Positions 44,265 to 55,340 of a stretch of 64,000 bases of DNA are shown piece by piece. Below the pieces are notes generated by a model, which was given only the letters and a program-made list of their open reading frames with translations, had not been told where the DNA came from and searched no databases. The stretch's first letter is position 1, and each line of letters opens with the position of its first letter. The position numbers and the translations under genes are program-made. This DNA is from Alviniconcha marisindica (lineage: Eukaryota > Mollusca > Gastropoda > Provannidae), in NCBI GenBank assembly GCA_018857735.1, contig JABMCL010002965.1, forward strand, positions 442,501 through 506,500, read 5' to 3'.

Positions 44265-44690
44265 CATCCCTATCACCGCAACCACCCCTAAACCGTCCCC
44301 ACTCCTAATCCACCCCATCCCTATCACCGTCCCCATACCTAATCCACCCTATCCCTATCACCGTCCCCGACCCTTATTGACCCATCACCGTCCCCACCCC
44401 TTATTGACCCATCACCGTCCCCACCCCTTATTGACCCATCACCGTCCCCACCCCTAATGGACCCCATCCATATCACCGTCCCCACCCCTTATTGACCCAT
44501 CACCGTCCCCACCCCTTATTGACCCATCACCGTCCCCACCCCTAATGAACCCCCTTTCCATATCACCGTCCCCACCCCTTATTGACCCTATCACCCGTCC
44601 CCACCCCTAATGGACCCCATCCATATCACCGTCATCGCCCCTTATTGACTCCATCCCTATCACTGCCCTCACCCCTGCTATTACCCACAC
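44265..44690. repeat. C-rich minisatellite, about 27-bp units
   Basis: Repeats of caccgtccccaccccttatt plus gacccat, with variant units carrying aatggaccccatccatat. About fourteen units. The plus strand shows no G; all purine content is A-biased, giving strong strand asymmetry. Confidence 0.95.
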
Positions 44691-44725
44691 GGTAACCGCC
44701 GTCATTCTTGTCTCCCCCCCCCCCC

Positions 44726-44735
<10 letters not shown>

Positions 44736-44760
<25 letters not shown>
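44736..44760. repeat. (CA)n microsatellite
   Basis: Short CA run, followed by an ACAAA-rich patch and, at 44910-44937, five GTGCT units. Confidence 0.95.
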
Positions 44761-45557
<797 letters not shown>

Positions 45558-46252
45558 GTTGTCAGTATCATAAACTTCCAAGCCGCCCACCCCTCATAAA
45601 ACAAAAACAAAACAAACAAAAACAAAACCCACCCACAAACTTGGAAGTTCCAATCTGCAAGAGATACCCTTATCTGTCATCTACACCTTGCACTTGACAC
45701 GATCTCACAGAGAAAAAAAGGCATGGTCAGGTCAGTTGGAAAGGACCTTTCGGGGTGGCGGTGGGTGGTAGGGGAGGGTGTGGAGGGGCGGAAGGTGGCG
45801 AGTGCAGAGAAGGAAACAGCAGGAGCAGGTGTGCTTTAAAATCGCAGCCATACAGACCGAGCGAGACGTTGACCTGGCCTGACTCCACTCCACTCCAGTC
45901 GGCCAACTTCTCCTCCTCCCCCCCCCCCCCCCCGCACTTCATTCCCCTCCCTCTCCCCCCCCCCACCCTCTTCCTTCCCCTCCTCCCCTACTGTCTTCCT
46001 TCTTTCCCCTCCTCTCGCTCCTCGGCTGTTCAGTCAAGTTGTCTGAGCGGCCCATAAGTTTCATTGGCCTTCTTCATAGGAGAGCGTTTGAGTGCAGGGC
46101 TAATTCCACAGCGTGGAGAGACTCATCAGGCAGGAAAATCGTGTTAGGCGGCTTCTATTTCTGAGCTGTATTATTCGCTAACACAAGGTTGCTAAATGCC
46201 TTTTTTTTGCAATGTCAGTGAATGACATATGTTGATAGTGTGTGAAACTAAT
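45558..46252. other. Gene-free sequence with C-rich stretches
   Basis: C-rich at 45915-45990, otherwise unique. Confidence 0.55.
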
Positions 46253-46294
46253 CCCCCCCCCCCCCCCCCCCCCCCCCCCTCCCCCCCCCCCCCC
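46253..46294. repeat. Poly-C tract
   Basis: Forty-one C residues with a single T at 46280. Confidence 0.96.
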
Positions 46295-46419
46295 AGTCCT
46301 TTACGAATGTGCTGGGCTATTGCTTTTTAACTAGTGTTAGTATACGTTAGTGGCAAGGTTCTGTTTTGTTGTTAAGTTTGGTTATCCCAGCACTACATTA
46401 CAGTTCAAGGTCCCTATGC

Positions 46420-46735
46420 TGGGGTACCGCGGACGCAGAAATGAAGGTCCCCTCTGCTGAGAATCCAGGGCTATGAAGTGTTCTCTCTTTTACGCCTGGA
46501 GTAGGTCAGAATATAGCTTTGTTTGCTTTGCCTGCTGCCGGTAATTCTGCTTTCCTTATTTCTACTTCAGTCCCAGTCCATTCTTCTTCACGCCCCACCC
46601 AACCACCGCCAACTCCTCCGAAAATATAATGTAACTAACTGTATTATAGCAGCGAATCTGACTTTACTTGTTAGTTGACAAGTTATATTTGACCCTGATT
46701 TTGATTTGACCTTCGCGATTGACTGAATGCAATTA
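46420..46735 (+). mobile_element. SINE-B copy
   Basis: Begins gtaccgcggacgcagaaatg, continues ggtcccctctgctgagaatc, gcctggagtaggtcagaata and cctgctgccggtaattctgc, and ends with a decayed tail, accttcgcgattgactgaat. Confidence 0.8.
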
Positions 46736-47131
46736 ATTAGCTATTAACTGCCAACCAAGAGCACAGTTCAAGGTGAGCGAGATTTTGCTTGGTTATTTTC
46801 CCAGGTCATGATAATGGGCCTAGGTTCAAATGCCCGTGAGACCTGAAATTATCGTCTACATAAAACAGGATGTAGTTGTGTGTGAAGTCTATCTATCACT
46901 ATGTGAATACTGCGCGTCTTATTTACACAGAACAGGTTCTGTCTCTCGGTATATTATGATATTTCTAAAGCTTTTGGGGTGGGGTGGTGGTGATCTTTTT
47001 AAAGCCACTTTAGCGAGAGGAGAAAAGAATGAAAAGCTCCAATTACTATCTTCAGTGGAAGCTCACGTGTATGTAAGCAGTTTATGCAGTTTTCTAGTCA
47101 GTTCTAAAAATGAGAGAGAGGGCCCGGGAAG

Positions 47132-47132
<1 letters not shown>
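46736..47132. other. Gene-free unique sequence
   Basis: The frame at 46830-47201 runs into GA repeat and lacks splice sites. Confidence 0.5.

Positions 47133-47179
<47 letters not shown>
47133..47179. repeat. (GA)n microsatellite
   Basis: GA run of about 47 bp. Confidence 0.97.
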
Positions 47180-47181
<2 letters not shown>

Positions 47182-47210
47182 TTTCCAGCTTCCATGAGTA
47201 GAGTGAGTAC

Positions 47211-47470
47211 CTGTAGCGATGTGTAAGGCTTCTTCTCGCCGAGTCGCACGAGGTCAAGTTGAAAGGTACCTGTGGCCCGTCTCGTAGTCTTGTGTTCGTC
47301 TGGTGTCCTGATTTTCTGCGCCATTGACAGCGTAGCATGGCAGTTCCCGCACAGCACCCCCCCTGTGTGTGAAAGCATGCAGCGTTGGGTAGCCACAGTG
47401 TTGTTATCTTCCTCGGTGTAGTTGCGTTGTTGTAGTCTGTACTTTTGTGGTAAAGGTTTTCTGATTTTTT
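47211..47470 (-). CDS. Possible minus-strand exon or decayed coding remnant (unrecognised)
   Basis: One minus-strand frame is open from about 47470 to 47211 and reads, in part, QQRNYTEEDNNTVATQRC, VLCGNCHATLSMAQKIRTP and TFQLDLVRLGEKKPYTSLQ. It ends at a cag/gtactc junction that could be a weak donor. The mix of charged, polar and hydrophobic residues and the Cys pairs look protein-like. There is no clear acceptor, third-position bias is modest and no family is recognised. It could be an old transposon fragment. Confidence 0.15.
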
Positions 47471-48239
47471 CTTAATTGTTGAGATTAGGTTGGTGTTCAC
47501 ACACGCACGCACCCCCCCTCCCCTTCACACACACACGCACGCACGCACGCACGCACGCACACACGCGCACACCATCAAAATTGTTTCTCTGCTAGCGTGT
47601 ATGGATGTTTAATTACTAGACAGAAGTGGTCTGTGTTTTTAGGAACACTACAGTACACTACGTGGTGGTTGCAGGAAAAAGATACGGATGTAGGTTAATT
47701 TCTCTTTGAATCAGGGCACAACGGAGCTCCTTTGTCCGTAAGTGAACTGGATGCTTTTCGGAACTCCTCTTAACACCCCAGAAAAAGTCTGCTTGCAATG
47801 TGGAACAGCCTGGAGTTCATTGGAACTTCATTCACTTAGATACCATACCCACACCTTCCTTGACATAAAGGAAGTAGCAGAAATGGGGGACTGGTTTACA
47901 CACTGTTTCAGTTTTGGGCAAGAGTCCAGCTGAGACCCCCACCCGCCCCACCCCGTCCTCCCACCTCGCCCCGCCACCTCTTTCAAATAGTACCCGAAGC
48001 TTTGCTCCAGGCGAAAGATCCTTTTGTGGTTAAAAGGTTCCACAAACATTGGCGATCGTTGAGGTGGAGGATTTACTGCAGTGTAGCAAATTGCCTGCTT
48101 AAGGCGGAAAGACGATCTGGTGTTGAGGAAATGTGTGTCACCTCCACCTGCTTGTATCTCTGACCTATATAGGTATGGATCACATTACTTTCTGACTTGC
48201 CAAGAACAGAAAGAAAGAAAGAAGAAGAAGAAGAAGAAG

Positions 48240-48242
<3 letters not shown>
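47471..48242. other. Gene-free sequence with GCAC and GAA repeats
   Basis: A GCAC-rich run lies at 47500-47572 and AAAG/GAA runs at 48209-48239. The rest is unique. Confidence 0.55.

Positions 48243-48306
<64 letters not shown>
48243..48306. repeat. (GA)n microsatellite
   Basis: GA run of about 64 bp. Confidence 0.98.
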
Positions 48307-48307
<1 letters not shown>

Positions 48308-48402
48308 TACAGTTTTAAGAGAATGAAGCGAAAGTGTTCCCACACGTGTCAGTCAAAAAACCTATTAGCGTCTTGATTTGTTGGGAGGGAGGGGGGTATG
48401 TG

Positions 48403-48404
<2 letters not shown>

Positions 48405-48466
<62 letters not shown>
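48405..48466. repeat. (GT)n microsatellite
   Basis: GT run of about 62 bp. Confidence 0.98.
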
Positions 48467-48467
<1 letters not shown>

Positions 48468-48759
48468 GGGGGAGAAAGGGGTGGGGGTGGAGATCTGGGT
48501 TTCAGGGCGTGTTTGTTTTGAATCAGCTTCCACTCTTCAGCTTCATGGGTGCGCACTCTGTGATTTGTGGGTTTAATCAAATTAATGAAGAGGTTGCGAG
48601 GTTTCGCTGAATTGCTTTTCTTCCCTATTTTGCCCAGTGATTACATCTGATTGAGATTTGGTGTGCGCGTGTGTCTGTGTTTTTCCCCTCCTTCCATTTC
48701 TGAGTAATTCATTTTATTTTGTATTTATCTGAATGCTTGTGTCAACAGAAAGTAATAGG
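48467..48759. other. Gene-free unique sequence
   Basis: Nothing recognised. Confidence 0.55.
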
Positions 48760-49430
48760 CAACAAGGGAATACTTTGGATATTTTGGTTACTAACACACT
48801 GGTGTTGGTAGCAATGGTATACTTTTGAAATGTTGGTTACTAACACACTGGTCTTGGTAGTATTGGTAGCAGTGAAATACTTTCGATATGTTGGTTACTA
48901 ACACACTGGTGTTGGTAGCAATGGTATACTTTTGAAATGTTGGTTACTAACACACTGGTCTTGGTAGTATTGGTAGCAGTGAAATACTTTCGATATGTTG
49001 GTTACTAACCCACTGGTGTTGGTAGCAATGGTATCTTTTGAAATGTTGGTTACTAACACACTGGTCTTGGTAGTATTGGTAGCAGTGAAATACTTTCGAT
49101 ATGTTGGTTACTAACACACTGGTGTTGGTAGCAATGGAATACTTTTGAAATGTTGGTTACTAGCACACTGGTCTTGGTAGTATTGGTAGCAATGAAATAC
49201 TTTCGATATGTTGGTTACTAACACACTGGTGTTGGTAGCAATGGAAATCTTTTGAAATGTTGGTTACTAACACACTGGTCTTGGTAGTAATGGCATACTT
49301 TGGATACGTTGGTAATGAACCCTGGTGTTGGTTGCAATATGGAATACTGTAGATGTTGCGTTAATTGCAAACAATGGCGTTGGTAATAAGGGAATATTTT
49401 GGATATGTTGGTTACGAATAATGGTGTTCG
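48760..49430. repeat. Minisatellite with dimeric 107-bp higher-order repeat
   Basis: Occurrences of ggttactaacacactgg start at 48786, 48835, 48893, 48942, 49000, 49048, 49106, 49155, 49213 and 49262. Spacing alternates 49 and 58 bp (48 once). The 49-bp monomer has gtgttggtagcaatgg; the 58-bp one has gtcttggtagtattggtagc. Degenerate monomers follow to about 49430. Confidence 0.96.
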
Positions 49431-50081
49431 TGCTATGCACAGAGCATAAAATGATAGACATTTTGTTTGTTTGTAAATTATGCGGATGTTTCTGTATTTT
49501 GTTGTTGTTGGAAATATGCAAATCCGTCTTTTTAAGCTATGCACCATATATTCAGTTGCATCCCAGGTGATTGCTGTAGTATGCTATTCAGGTTCTGTTG
49601 TTGTGTCCCTTGTTGCAGATGTGACGTCAGTTGTGTGTTGATACACACATGTACACTTTGCCGAACGCAAGCAAGCCAACGCGCACATACTCACACACTC
49701 TTACGTCGCTGTACATATTATAATTATACAATGTCTCAGGCGTGTGTTAGTTCACAACCATGCCGATAAACACACATGCTCATTACAAGGGCGGATAATT
49801 GTACCGTACACCCAATCCACTGCAGTCTTGCTGAGGTCATTGGCGACGTCAGGTCAAAATCTGACCCCTCACCAAACAATGGAACCCTGCATTTAAAAAA
49901 AATCAAAAAAATCATCTCTTCCTTGTCTGTCCTCTTCTTTGCTTCCTCCTTCTTTTGCTGTCTATCTATCTTCTTGCACCCGAAGAAGACAATTTTTGTC
50001 GAAAGCGCTGGTGTACTATTGTTTTCTTGCGTTTCGTCGTATTGGTGAGTACATTTCCCTAGGTCTGTTCTGTTTGGTCAG
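49431..50081. other. Unique sequence ahead of candidate exon
   Basis: Ends with aggtctgttctgtttggtca then G, the first of two acceptors proposed for the next feature. Confidence 0.45.
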
Positions 50082-50325
50082 CCTCGCCCGCAGTTATTCA
50101 CTCATTCCACTGGAACCCTGCAGCAACGTCTCACGCAAGAAGAGACAGTCTTTCCGCACGGATCGGGGCTCCAGCATGCGAAGGCTCCTCGAGAACAACG
50201 GTCCTGCCCACGACGACGACAACGACTACAGGGGCAGAGGCTGGGCGTGCGGAACCCTGAGACAAAGGGCCGTGTCAACAGCGCCCCCTCGCGAGATTAC
50301 CGAGACAATAGCGACGGGCCTTTGA
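50082..50325 (+). CDS. Candidate coding exon (unrecognised), basic and acidic stretches
   Basis: The acceptor at 50080-50081 (or ctgcag at 50123) leads into a phase-2 frame: SYSLIPLEPC, SNVSRKKRQSFRTDRGSSMR, RLLENNGPAHDDDNDYRGRG, ending in TGA at 50323-50325. Over the first 50 codons most third positions are C or G, as in the SH3 exon. It has a basic cluster (RKKR) followed by an acidic one (HDDDND), suggesting a disordered region. No convincing donor is present, so it may be a last exon. A second frame is open over 50049-50660, so choice of frame rests on codon bias alone. Confidence 0.3.
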
Positions 50326-50704
50326 AGCGAGGGGCGCTAATCAATACATGTCAAAACGCGAGCGATGAGCGTGTTAAGGCGGCTGGAGTCACGGGGAGAC
50401 AACTGCACCGTGCGTCTTCCTTTTCTCTCGCTCAGCGAGCTGGCACTGCAAGAATTAAGGGCCGTGGGGTTGTGTCCCCATCTGCAGCGGATGAGCCACT
50501 TTGCCGAGCCTTAAATCTGTGGAAAACGATTTTCACGAAGTGGCTCCGAATTATCACGTCAACGGCGCATTTTCTCGAACACAGAACCGGTTCCATAAAG
50601 TGTGCGGCGTCTGTGTCCCATTGCCTGTCTTCCGTCGGGTATAGGGCGGAATGTCCTTAGACCTGACCTGACCCTCCCAGCTTCGTCCTCTCGACCCTGC
50701 TGCT
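50326..50704. other. GC-rich, CpG-containing unique sequence
   Basis: Non-repetitive, rich in CpG, and open in one plus frame until 50660. It may be 3' UTR, a further coding exon or regulatory DNA. Confidence 0.4.
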
Positions 50705-50862
50705 ATACATGTAGTAATCATAATACAGTTATGGGTACTTAGCGTGCCGAACCCCGACTGGCTCTAAGCGCTTACAAATTCTTTTACTCCCCCCTCTCCC
50801 CCACTCACTTATACGCACGCACACACAGACACGCACACACACACGCATACACACACACACAC

Positions 50863-50933
<71 letters not shown>

Positions 50934-51319
50934 GCACGCACGCACGCACACAATACTAGGACAATAAGGATTAAAATGCAGACATGCGCGAATCTCAGAC
51001 AGGGCAATGGGTCTACAGAAACAGTTTTTTTTTAAAGGAAAATTAATAGCTTTTCAAGGAAGATTAAAAAAAATAATCTGACAGAGGTATGACTGACAGA
51101 AACAGGGAGTCGGTTCCAGGTAGTCGGAGCCAGGTAAGGGGAATAGCGTTGACCCCAGAACTTAGCGCGGAGGGATGTTATTCTGAACTCTCGGGTGGCT
51201 GCAGAAGAGCGGAACTGCCAAATGTAAAGGTGAAAAGGGTCTGAAAGGTAGACGTGGGTGATCAGAAATGAATGGTTAGGCTGCAGGCATATAAATGCGC
51301 CCCCACAGTGGGTTATCAC
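50705..51319 (-). mobile_element. Decayed LINE (non-LTR retrotransposon) 3' end with reverse-transcriptase C-terminus
   Basis: The minus-strand frame 51032-51319 contains RSSAATREFRI, FWGQRYSPYLAPTTWNRLPV and an Ser/Phe-rich FLEKLLIFL ending. The (F)GQRSFSY-APT-WN-LP signature is typical of the end of ORF2 in CR1/L2/Rex-like LINEs. It is followed (toward 50705) by an untranslated tail with a CA/GCAC run at 50810-50950 and a tgtaagcgcttagagcc-type 3' segment. It is truncated at the 5' side and non-functional. Confidence 0.8.
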
Positions 51320-51366
51320 GGATGAAAGCAGTCACAGTTCCCTCTGCTGCAAATACTAGGCTGTTT
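51320..51366 (+). mobile_element. SINE-B, left part, interrupted
   Basis: Contains cagttccctctgctgcaaat and actaggctg, the start of the SINE-B body, then stops at the inserted SINE-A. The element resumes at 51862. Confidence 0.7.
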
Positions 51367-51861
51367 TTTCTTTCATGGTGCTTTACGTCCACAGAAACAG
51401 TCTGGTTTATAAGGGACTGGACGGGAAACAGTCTGGTTTATAAGGGACTGGACGGGAAACAGTCTGGTTTGTTAGGGACTGGACGGGAAACAGTCTGGTT
51501 TGTTAGGGACTAGACGGGAAACAGTCTGGTTTGTTAAGGGGCTGGACGGGAAACAGTCTGGTTTGTTAAGGGACTGGACGGGAAACAGTCTGGTTTGTTA
51601 GGGACTGGACGGGAAACAGTCTGGTTTGTTGGGGACTGGACGGGAAACAGTCTGGTTTGTTAGGGACTGGACGGGAAACAATCTGGTTTATTAGGGACTG
51701 GACGGGAAACAGTTTGGTTTGTTAGGGACTGGACGGGAAACAGTCTGGTTTATTAGGGACTGGAAGGGAAACCGTCTGGTTTATGAGGGACTGGGCGGGA
51801 ATGGGATAGTGAATGATAGCCCAGGCCCATCTCCCTGTTCACACAGTTCTTGAGCTCTGAC
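51367..51861 (-). mobile_element. SINE-A variant with internal tandem expansion
   Basis: The minus-strand copy begins tcatggtgctttacgtccac and ends cacagttcttgagctctga. Between them the segment gggaaacagtctggtttgtt plus agggactggac is repeated about thirteen times (roughly 51390-51795, unit about 32 bp). That segment corresponds to the normal acagaaaccataaggcttat-tagggacgg part of the SINE, so the array grew inside the element. Confidence 0.9.
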
Positions 51862-52113
51862 TTGGCTATCAAATGTTATTGATTATACTGATGATCGCTT
51901 ATATGGTATCAAATGTTATCTCTTGAAAACCTGGAGTTGGACAGAACAGGACTTCGTAAGCTTCGCCTGCAACTGATAGGGATTCTGCTTTTCTAATGCC
52001 AGAGCTTCATCTCCCCTCCAGTCCTCTTCGGCGATAATATGTGATGTGTTAGAGATTTACTTGCGTTTCGCCACGATATCACCTTCGTGGTTGACTGCAC
52101 GTTAAGTCTTTCC
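51862..52113 (+). mobile_element. SINE-B, right part
   Basis: Resumes at ttggctatcaaatgttat, continues cttcgcctgcaactgatagg and gattctgcttttctaatg, and ends atcaccttcgtggttgactg then cacgttaag, the SINE-B tail. A stretch near 51865-51925 is locally duplicated (atcaaatgttat occurs twice). Confidence 0.75.
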
Positions 52114-52446
52114 CTGCCAGTATATTTCTAATGTTGCTGCACAGCCTTAAATTTCCTCTAGTAATCTTGCGGAGAAGTCAGGGTAACCAGAGACACCCAG
52201 TTTTTGTTTAGCCCTTTGCTACGTCTCAGCATGCACGGAGAGAGTCAGATTTTAAGCATACAGCTGGAAGAACTTTGCCAAAGACGTCTTACGGGTGGGG
52301 AAAGTGTTAAACATTTGAAGAATTAGTTTTCCCCGGGCGGATTTTACAGACCGTACCTTCGCGGCTCCAGCTCTAGCTTCTAGCTGTCTCAGTTCGCGGT
52401 CCTGCCCCGTTTAAACGCTCACCATTGACTGACTGGCAAGAACCCG
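52114..52446. other. Gene-free unique sequence
   Basis: Nothing recognised. Confidence 0.5.
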
Positions 52447-52500
52447 TCCTTAATAGTCCTTCTGGTCTCTGTGGACAGCAAGCAACATTGAACTGACTGG
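52447..52500 (+). mobile_element. SINE-A 3' fragment
   Basis: Reads ccgtccttaatagtccttct then ggtctctgtggacagcaagc and aacattgaact. Confidence 0.8.
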
Positions 52501-52736
52501 AAAGCGCCGTGTCATCAACCTCTCGGCTGGATCTGAAAAGAGCGCAACAGAAGGGACGCACTTCGCGGCTGTGAGTCAGACCTCGGCGCACAAAGCGTGG
52601 GTTCTGGCGCGAAAAGAAAGCCGAGATAAGGCAGCAAAGAGGTCTTCATGTCTGACTGACACCCGCCCCACACCAGCCCAATAAAGGTTCGGGTTGGGTG
52701 GGTGGGGGGTGGGGGAACATGGGTACCTCTCTGCTA

Positions 52737-52830
52737 CTGATAATCTCGTTTGGCGTAGCGGTAAGGCGTTAGGCTGGTGAGCGGACGGCGTTGTCGGTTC
52801 GGTTCACCGCTATGCCCTCCTTTCGTTTTA
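52737..52830 (+). mobile_element. tRNA-like head of the tRNA-derived SINE
   Basis: A-box-like tggcgtagcggta at 52751-52763 and B-box-like ggttcggttc at 52796-52805, matching the heads at 8983-9039 and 57371-57423. The body behind it is missing or decayed, followed by a TAA/ATA-rich patch. It is not a tRNA gene: stem pairing is poor. Confidence 0.75.
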
Positions 52831-53394
52831 TACTGATAATAATAATAAAATAATAAGAAGTTGTGGTGGTGTATGGACTCTTTCTTGTGACGTTTCCTCC
52901 GAGAATGAATTCAGAACACGACCCCCCCCCCCCCCCCCTCTCTTTCTCTAACTTACCTAACAGTCGACGACACGCATGCTCTGTGTGCAAACTGAACTAC
53001 GTTAGGCCTACTCCATATTCATAAAACAGCTATTTCCGTTTCCGTAATATACACGCATTCATTTGTTGTCTTTAGATTCGTCTTTTGTGTCTAAAATGCA
53101 TTTTTCCTGTTTGAACCGTGTTTATTATACAGGCAAGTGTTCAAGCGAGTTTGTCTCTTGACACTGGGTTGTTAAAACGGATTTGATTTTCAGATTCCCA
53201 GGCAAAGAATAATTGCGTTCAATCGGTGCTCAAGTCTTTTGAACTGTCGATTTTGAGTACGCGTTAAGTTCAATAGTTGACAAAAAGTGGAAGGAGATTT
53301 GGGGGGTGGGTGGGGGGCAGAACCGGATAACCGGATAATGGCGTCGTTTTTACGTGTGAATGTCTCACTGCGGAATCCGCTTGTTCGCTGACTA
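52831..53394. other. Gene-free unique sequence
   Basis: C run at 52921-52938. Otherwise AT-leaning, with no exon. Confidence 0.55.
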
Positions 53395-53423
53395 CCCCCC
53401 CCCCCCCCCCCCCCCCCCCCCCC
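53395..53423. repeat. Poly-C tract
   Basis: Twenty-nine C residues followed by a short CA run. A G run lies nearby at 53300-53318. Confidence 0.96.
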
Positions 53424-53789
53424 ACACACACCTTGGTGTGATTTACCATCACAAAAGCGTTTCTGCCAAAGCGTTTGCATTTGGAAACTGGAATGAATAC
53501 AGAGGTACACCTGTGCAGGTGGACAAGTGCATGTCAGACGACCCAGCGCTCCTGTGAGTTGGCACGTTAATCACCGAATCAGTCTCCCAGTCACTCCCGG
53601 CAGACACGGGTACGGGTAGCAAGCTGCGGGACGTCGAGCCACACTTATCACCCTTTATGTGTACATACAAGTAAACGAACGACATCGCCACACCCAACAA
53701 GAGAATAAATAATATTATAGATTATTTATGGTGTCCCATCTTGTGAGAGCCTGGAGGGCTTACAAAGACATAAGGATACGCTCATTTCA
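53424..53789. other. Gene-free unique sequence
   Basis: A short stretch before a gtgagt at 53556 has a weak acceptor and is not called an exon. Confidence 0.5.
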
Positions 53790-53867
<78 letters not shown>

Positions 53868-53888
53868 ATAGAAACAGAAAGAGAGAGG

Positions 53889-53922
<34 letters not shown>

Positions 53923-54014
53923 CAGACAGAACAGACAGACAGAAACAGAGAGAGACAGAGACAGACAGACAGACAGACAGAAACAGAGAGAGACACACAG
54001 AGAGAGACAGAGAG
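53790..54014. repeat. (CA)n followed by GA/GACA-rich low-complexity tract
   Basis: CA run to 53864, then mixed GAGA/GACAGACA sequence to about 54014. Confidence 0.97.
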
Positions 54015-54347
54015 CCATCAAGCAGGCAACTAATTTCTTAAATTCAAAGGGGCTAATAATAGAGTGGTATCGCATTACTATTTTGTCTTCTCGTGTGGAC
54101 ACTGACATGCGTCAAATCCAGTTTTCCACCTACCTTCCTTTATTGTCGTTAGCATGATATTATAGACCTTATGCAGCGGCATGGGGAGTGTGCGTTGCCT
54201 GCCTGGGTTACACGGCGAGACGGCCGCCACTCCTTGGGAGGTCAGACGTAATTAAACACAACCCCTTTTGTTCCCAGTTCCTGGCTTGATTAACAGGCGG
54301 TGATGTCTCCATGGTTCACCTGACGCCCAGGGTCGTGCTGTGCTGTG
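54015..54347. other. Unique sequence holding the source of a 31-bp duplication
   Basis: Positions 54288-54318 (gattaacaggcggtgatgtc and on) recur exactly at 55161-55191. Confidence 0.6.
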
Positions 54348-54471
54348 TGCTCTGTGTGTGTGTCTCTCTCTGTGTCCCTCTCTCTCACTCTGTCCCTCCC
54401 TCTCTCTGTGTCCCCGCTCTCTCCCTCTCTCTCTTTCTGTCCCTGTCTCTGTCTCTCCCTGTCTCTCTCCT

Positions 54472-54539
<68 letters not shown>

Positions 54540-54720
54540 TCTCTCTCTCTCTCTCTCTCTGTGCCTCTCTCTCATTCTCTTCTCTCGCTTCTCTCTCTCT
54601 CCCCCATTCTCTCTCTCCCCCTTCTCTCCCTCCCCCCTTCTCTCTCTCTCTTCCCCTTCTCTATCTCTCTCTCCTTCCCCCCCCCCCCACCCCCAATCTC
54701 TCTCCCTCCCCCCTCTCTCA
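54348..54720. repeat. CT-rich, (GT)n, CT-rich compound low-complexity block
   Basis: CT-rich 54348-54475, GT run 54477-54538, CT-rich to 54720. Long open frames here on both strands (up to 226 codons) are repeat artefacts. Confidence 0.97.
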
Positions 54721-55020
54721 CCTGGGGGGAGTGGTGCTGCTGGCCGCTGCTCCCGGTTTTTGGCCAGCGCTGGGGGAAGGAAAGTTGGCAGACGTGCAGG
54801 GTGTTTAGCGCACCTGTTGTTGCGTGACAGCCTTGCGTGGGTGGTGCTCGTTAGTCTGGGACACGGTTGTCGAGTTTGATAGTGTCGTTGTTTGTGCCGC
54901 CGTTGGTTCTGTTTTCTGTTATTTTTGTTCATTGATTGTGGAGGAGGGGGCTTTTTTGTGTGTGTGCACTCTGGTGGAAGCTAGGTGGTCGTAAAGTCGG
55001 TTTGAAAGTGTTGAAACCCG
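54721..55020. other. Gene-free unique sequence
   Basis: No exon seen. Confidence 0.5.
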
Positions 55021-55275
55021 TGGGACTTGCTGCTTTTTGTTGTTGTTGAATAATCATCTTCCACTTCGTCATTGTTAGTTTTATTGCTGTGGTTGTTCTT
55101 GTTCTAATAATTTTCTACTACTTCGTCAGTGTTGGTTTTATTGCTGTGGTTGTTCTTGTTGATTAACAGGCGGTGATGTCTCCATGGTTCATCAGTGTTG
55201 GTTTTATTGCTGTGGTTGTTCTTGTTCTAATAATCTTCTTCTACTTCGTCATTGTTGTTCTTATTGCTGTGGTGG
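55021..55275. repeat. Diverged minisatellite with a templated insertion
   Basis: Four blocks share cttcgtcagtgttggtttta and ttgctgtggttgttcttgtt. Between the second and third sits the exact 31-bp copy of 54288-54318. Confidence 0.88.
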
Positions 55276-55299
55276 TTCTTTTTCTTGCTCTTCTTTTTG

Positions 55300-55340
55300 C
55301 TCTCATATGACCTTAATGGTAGACAGGGCGTTACATATTC
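55300..55340 (+). mobile_element. Retroposon tail (gttgactgggcgt type), decayed
   Basis: Reads atgaccttaatggtagacag then ggcgttacat. Confidence 0.55.

Noticed and set aside
44265..44690. Regular repeats considered as a CRISPR array
   Set aside because: Units are contiguous tandem repeats without unique spacers, in an animal genome.
52747..52810. Possible tRNA gene
   Set aside because: A and B boxes match the SINE heads elsewhere in the window and the cloverleaf does not fold.
53501..53555. Possible exon before gtgagt at 53556
   Set aside because: The acceptor (aatgaatacag) lacks a pyrimidine tract and the frame stops right at the donor.
54252..54932. Open frames of 160-226 codons on both strands
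   Set aside because: They run through CT, GT and GA simple repeats and consist of Ser/Leu, Cys/Val or Arg/Glu runs.
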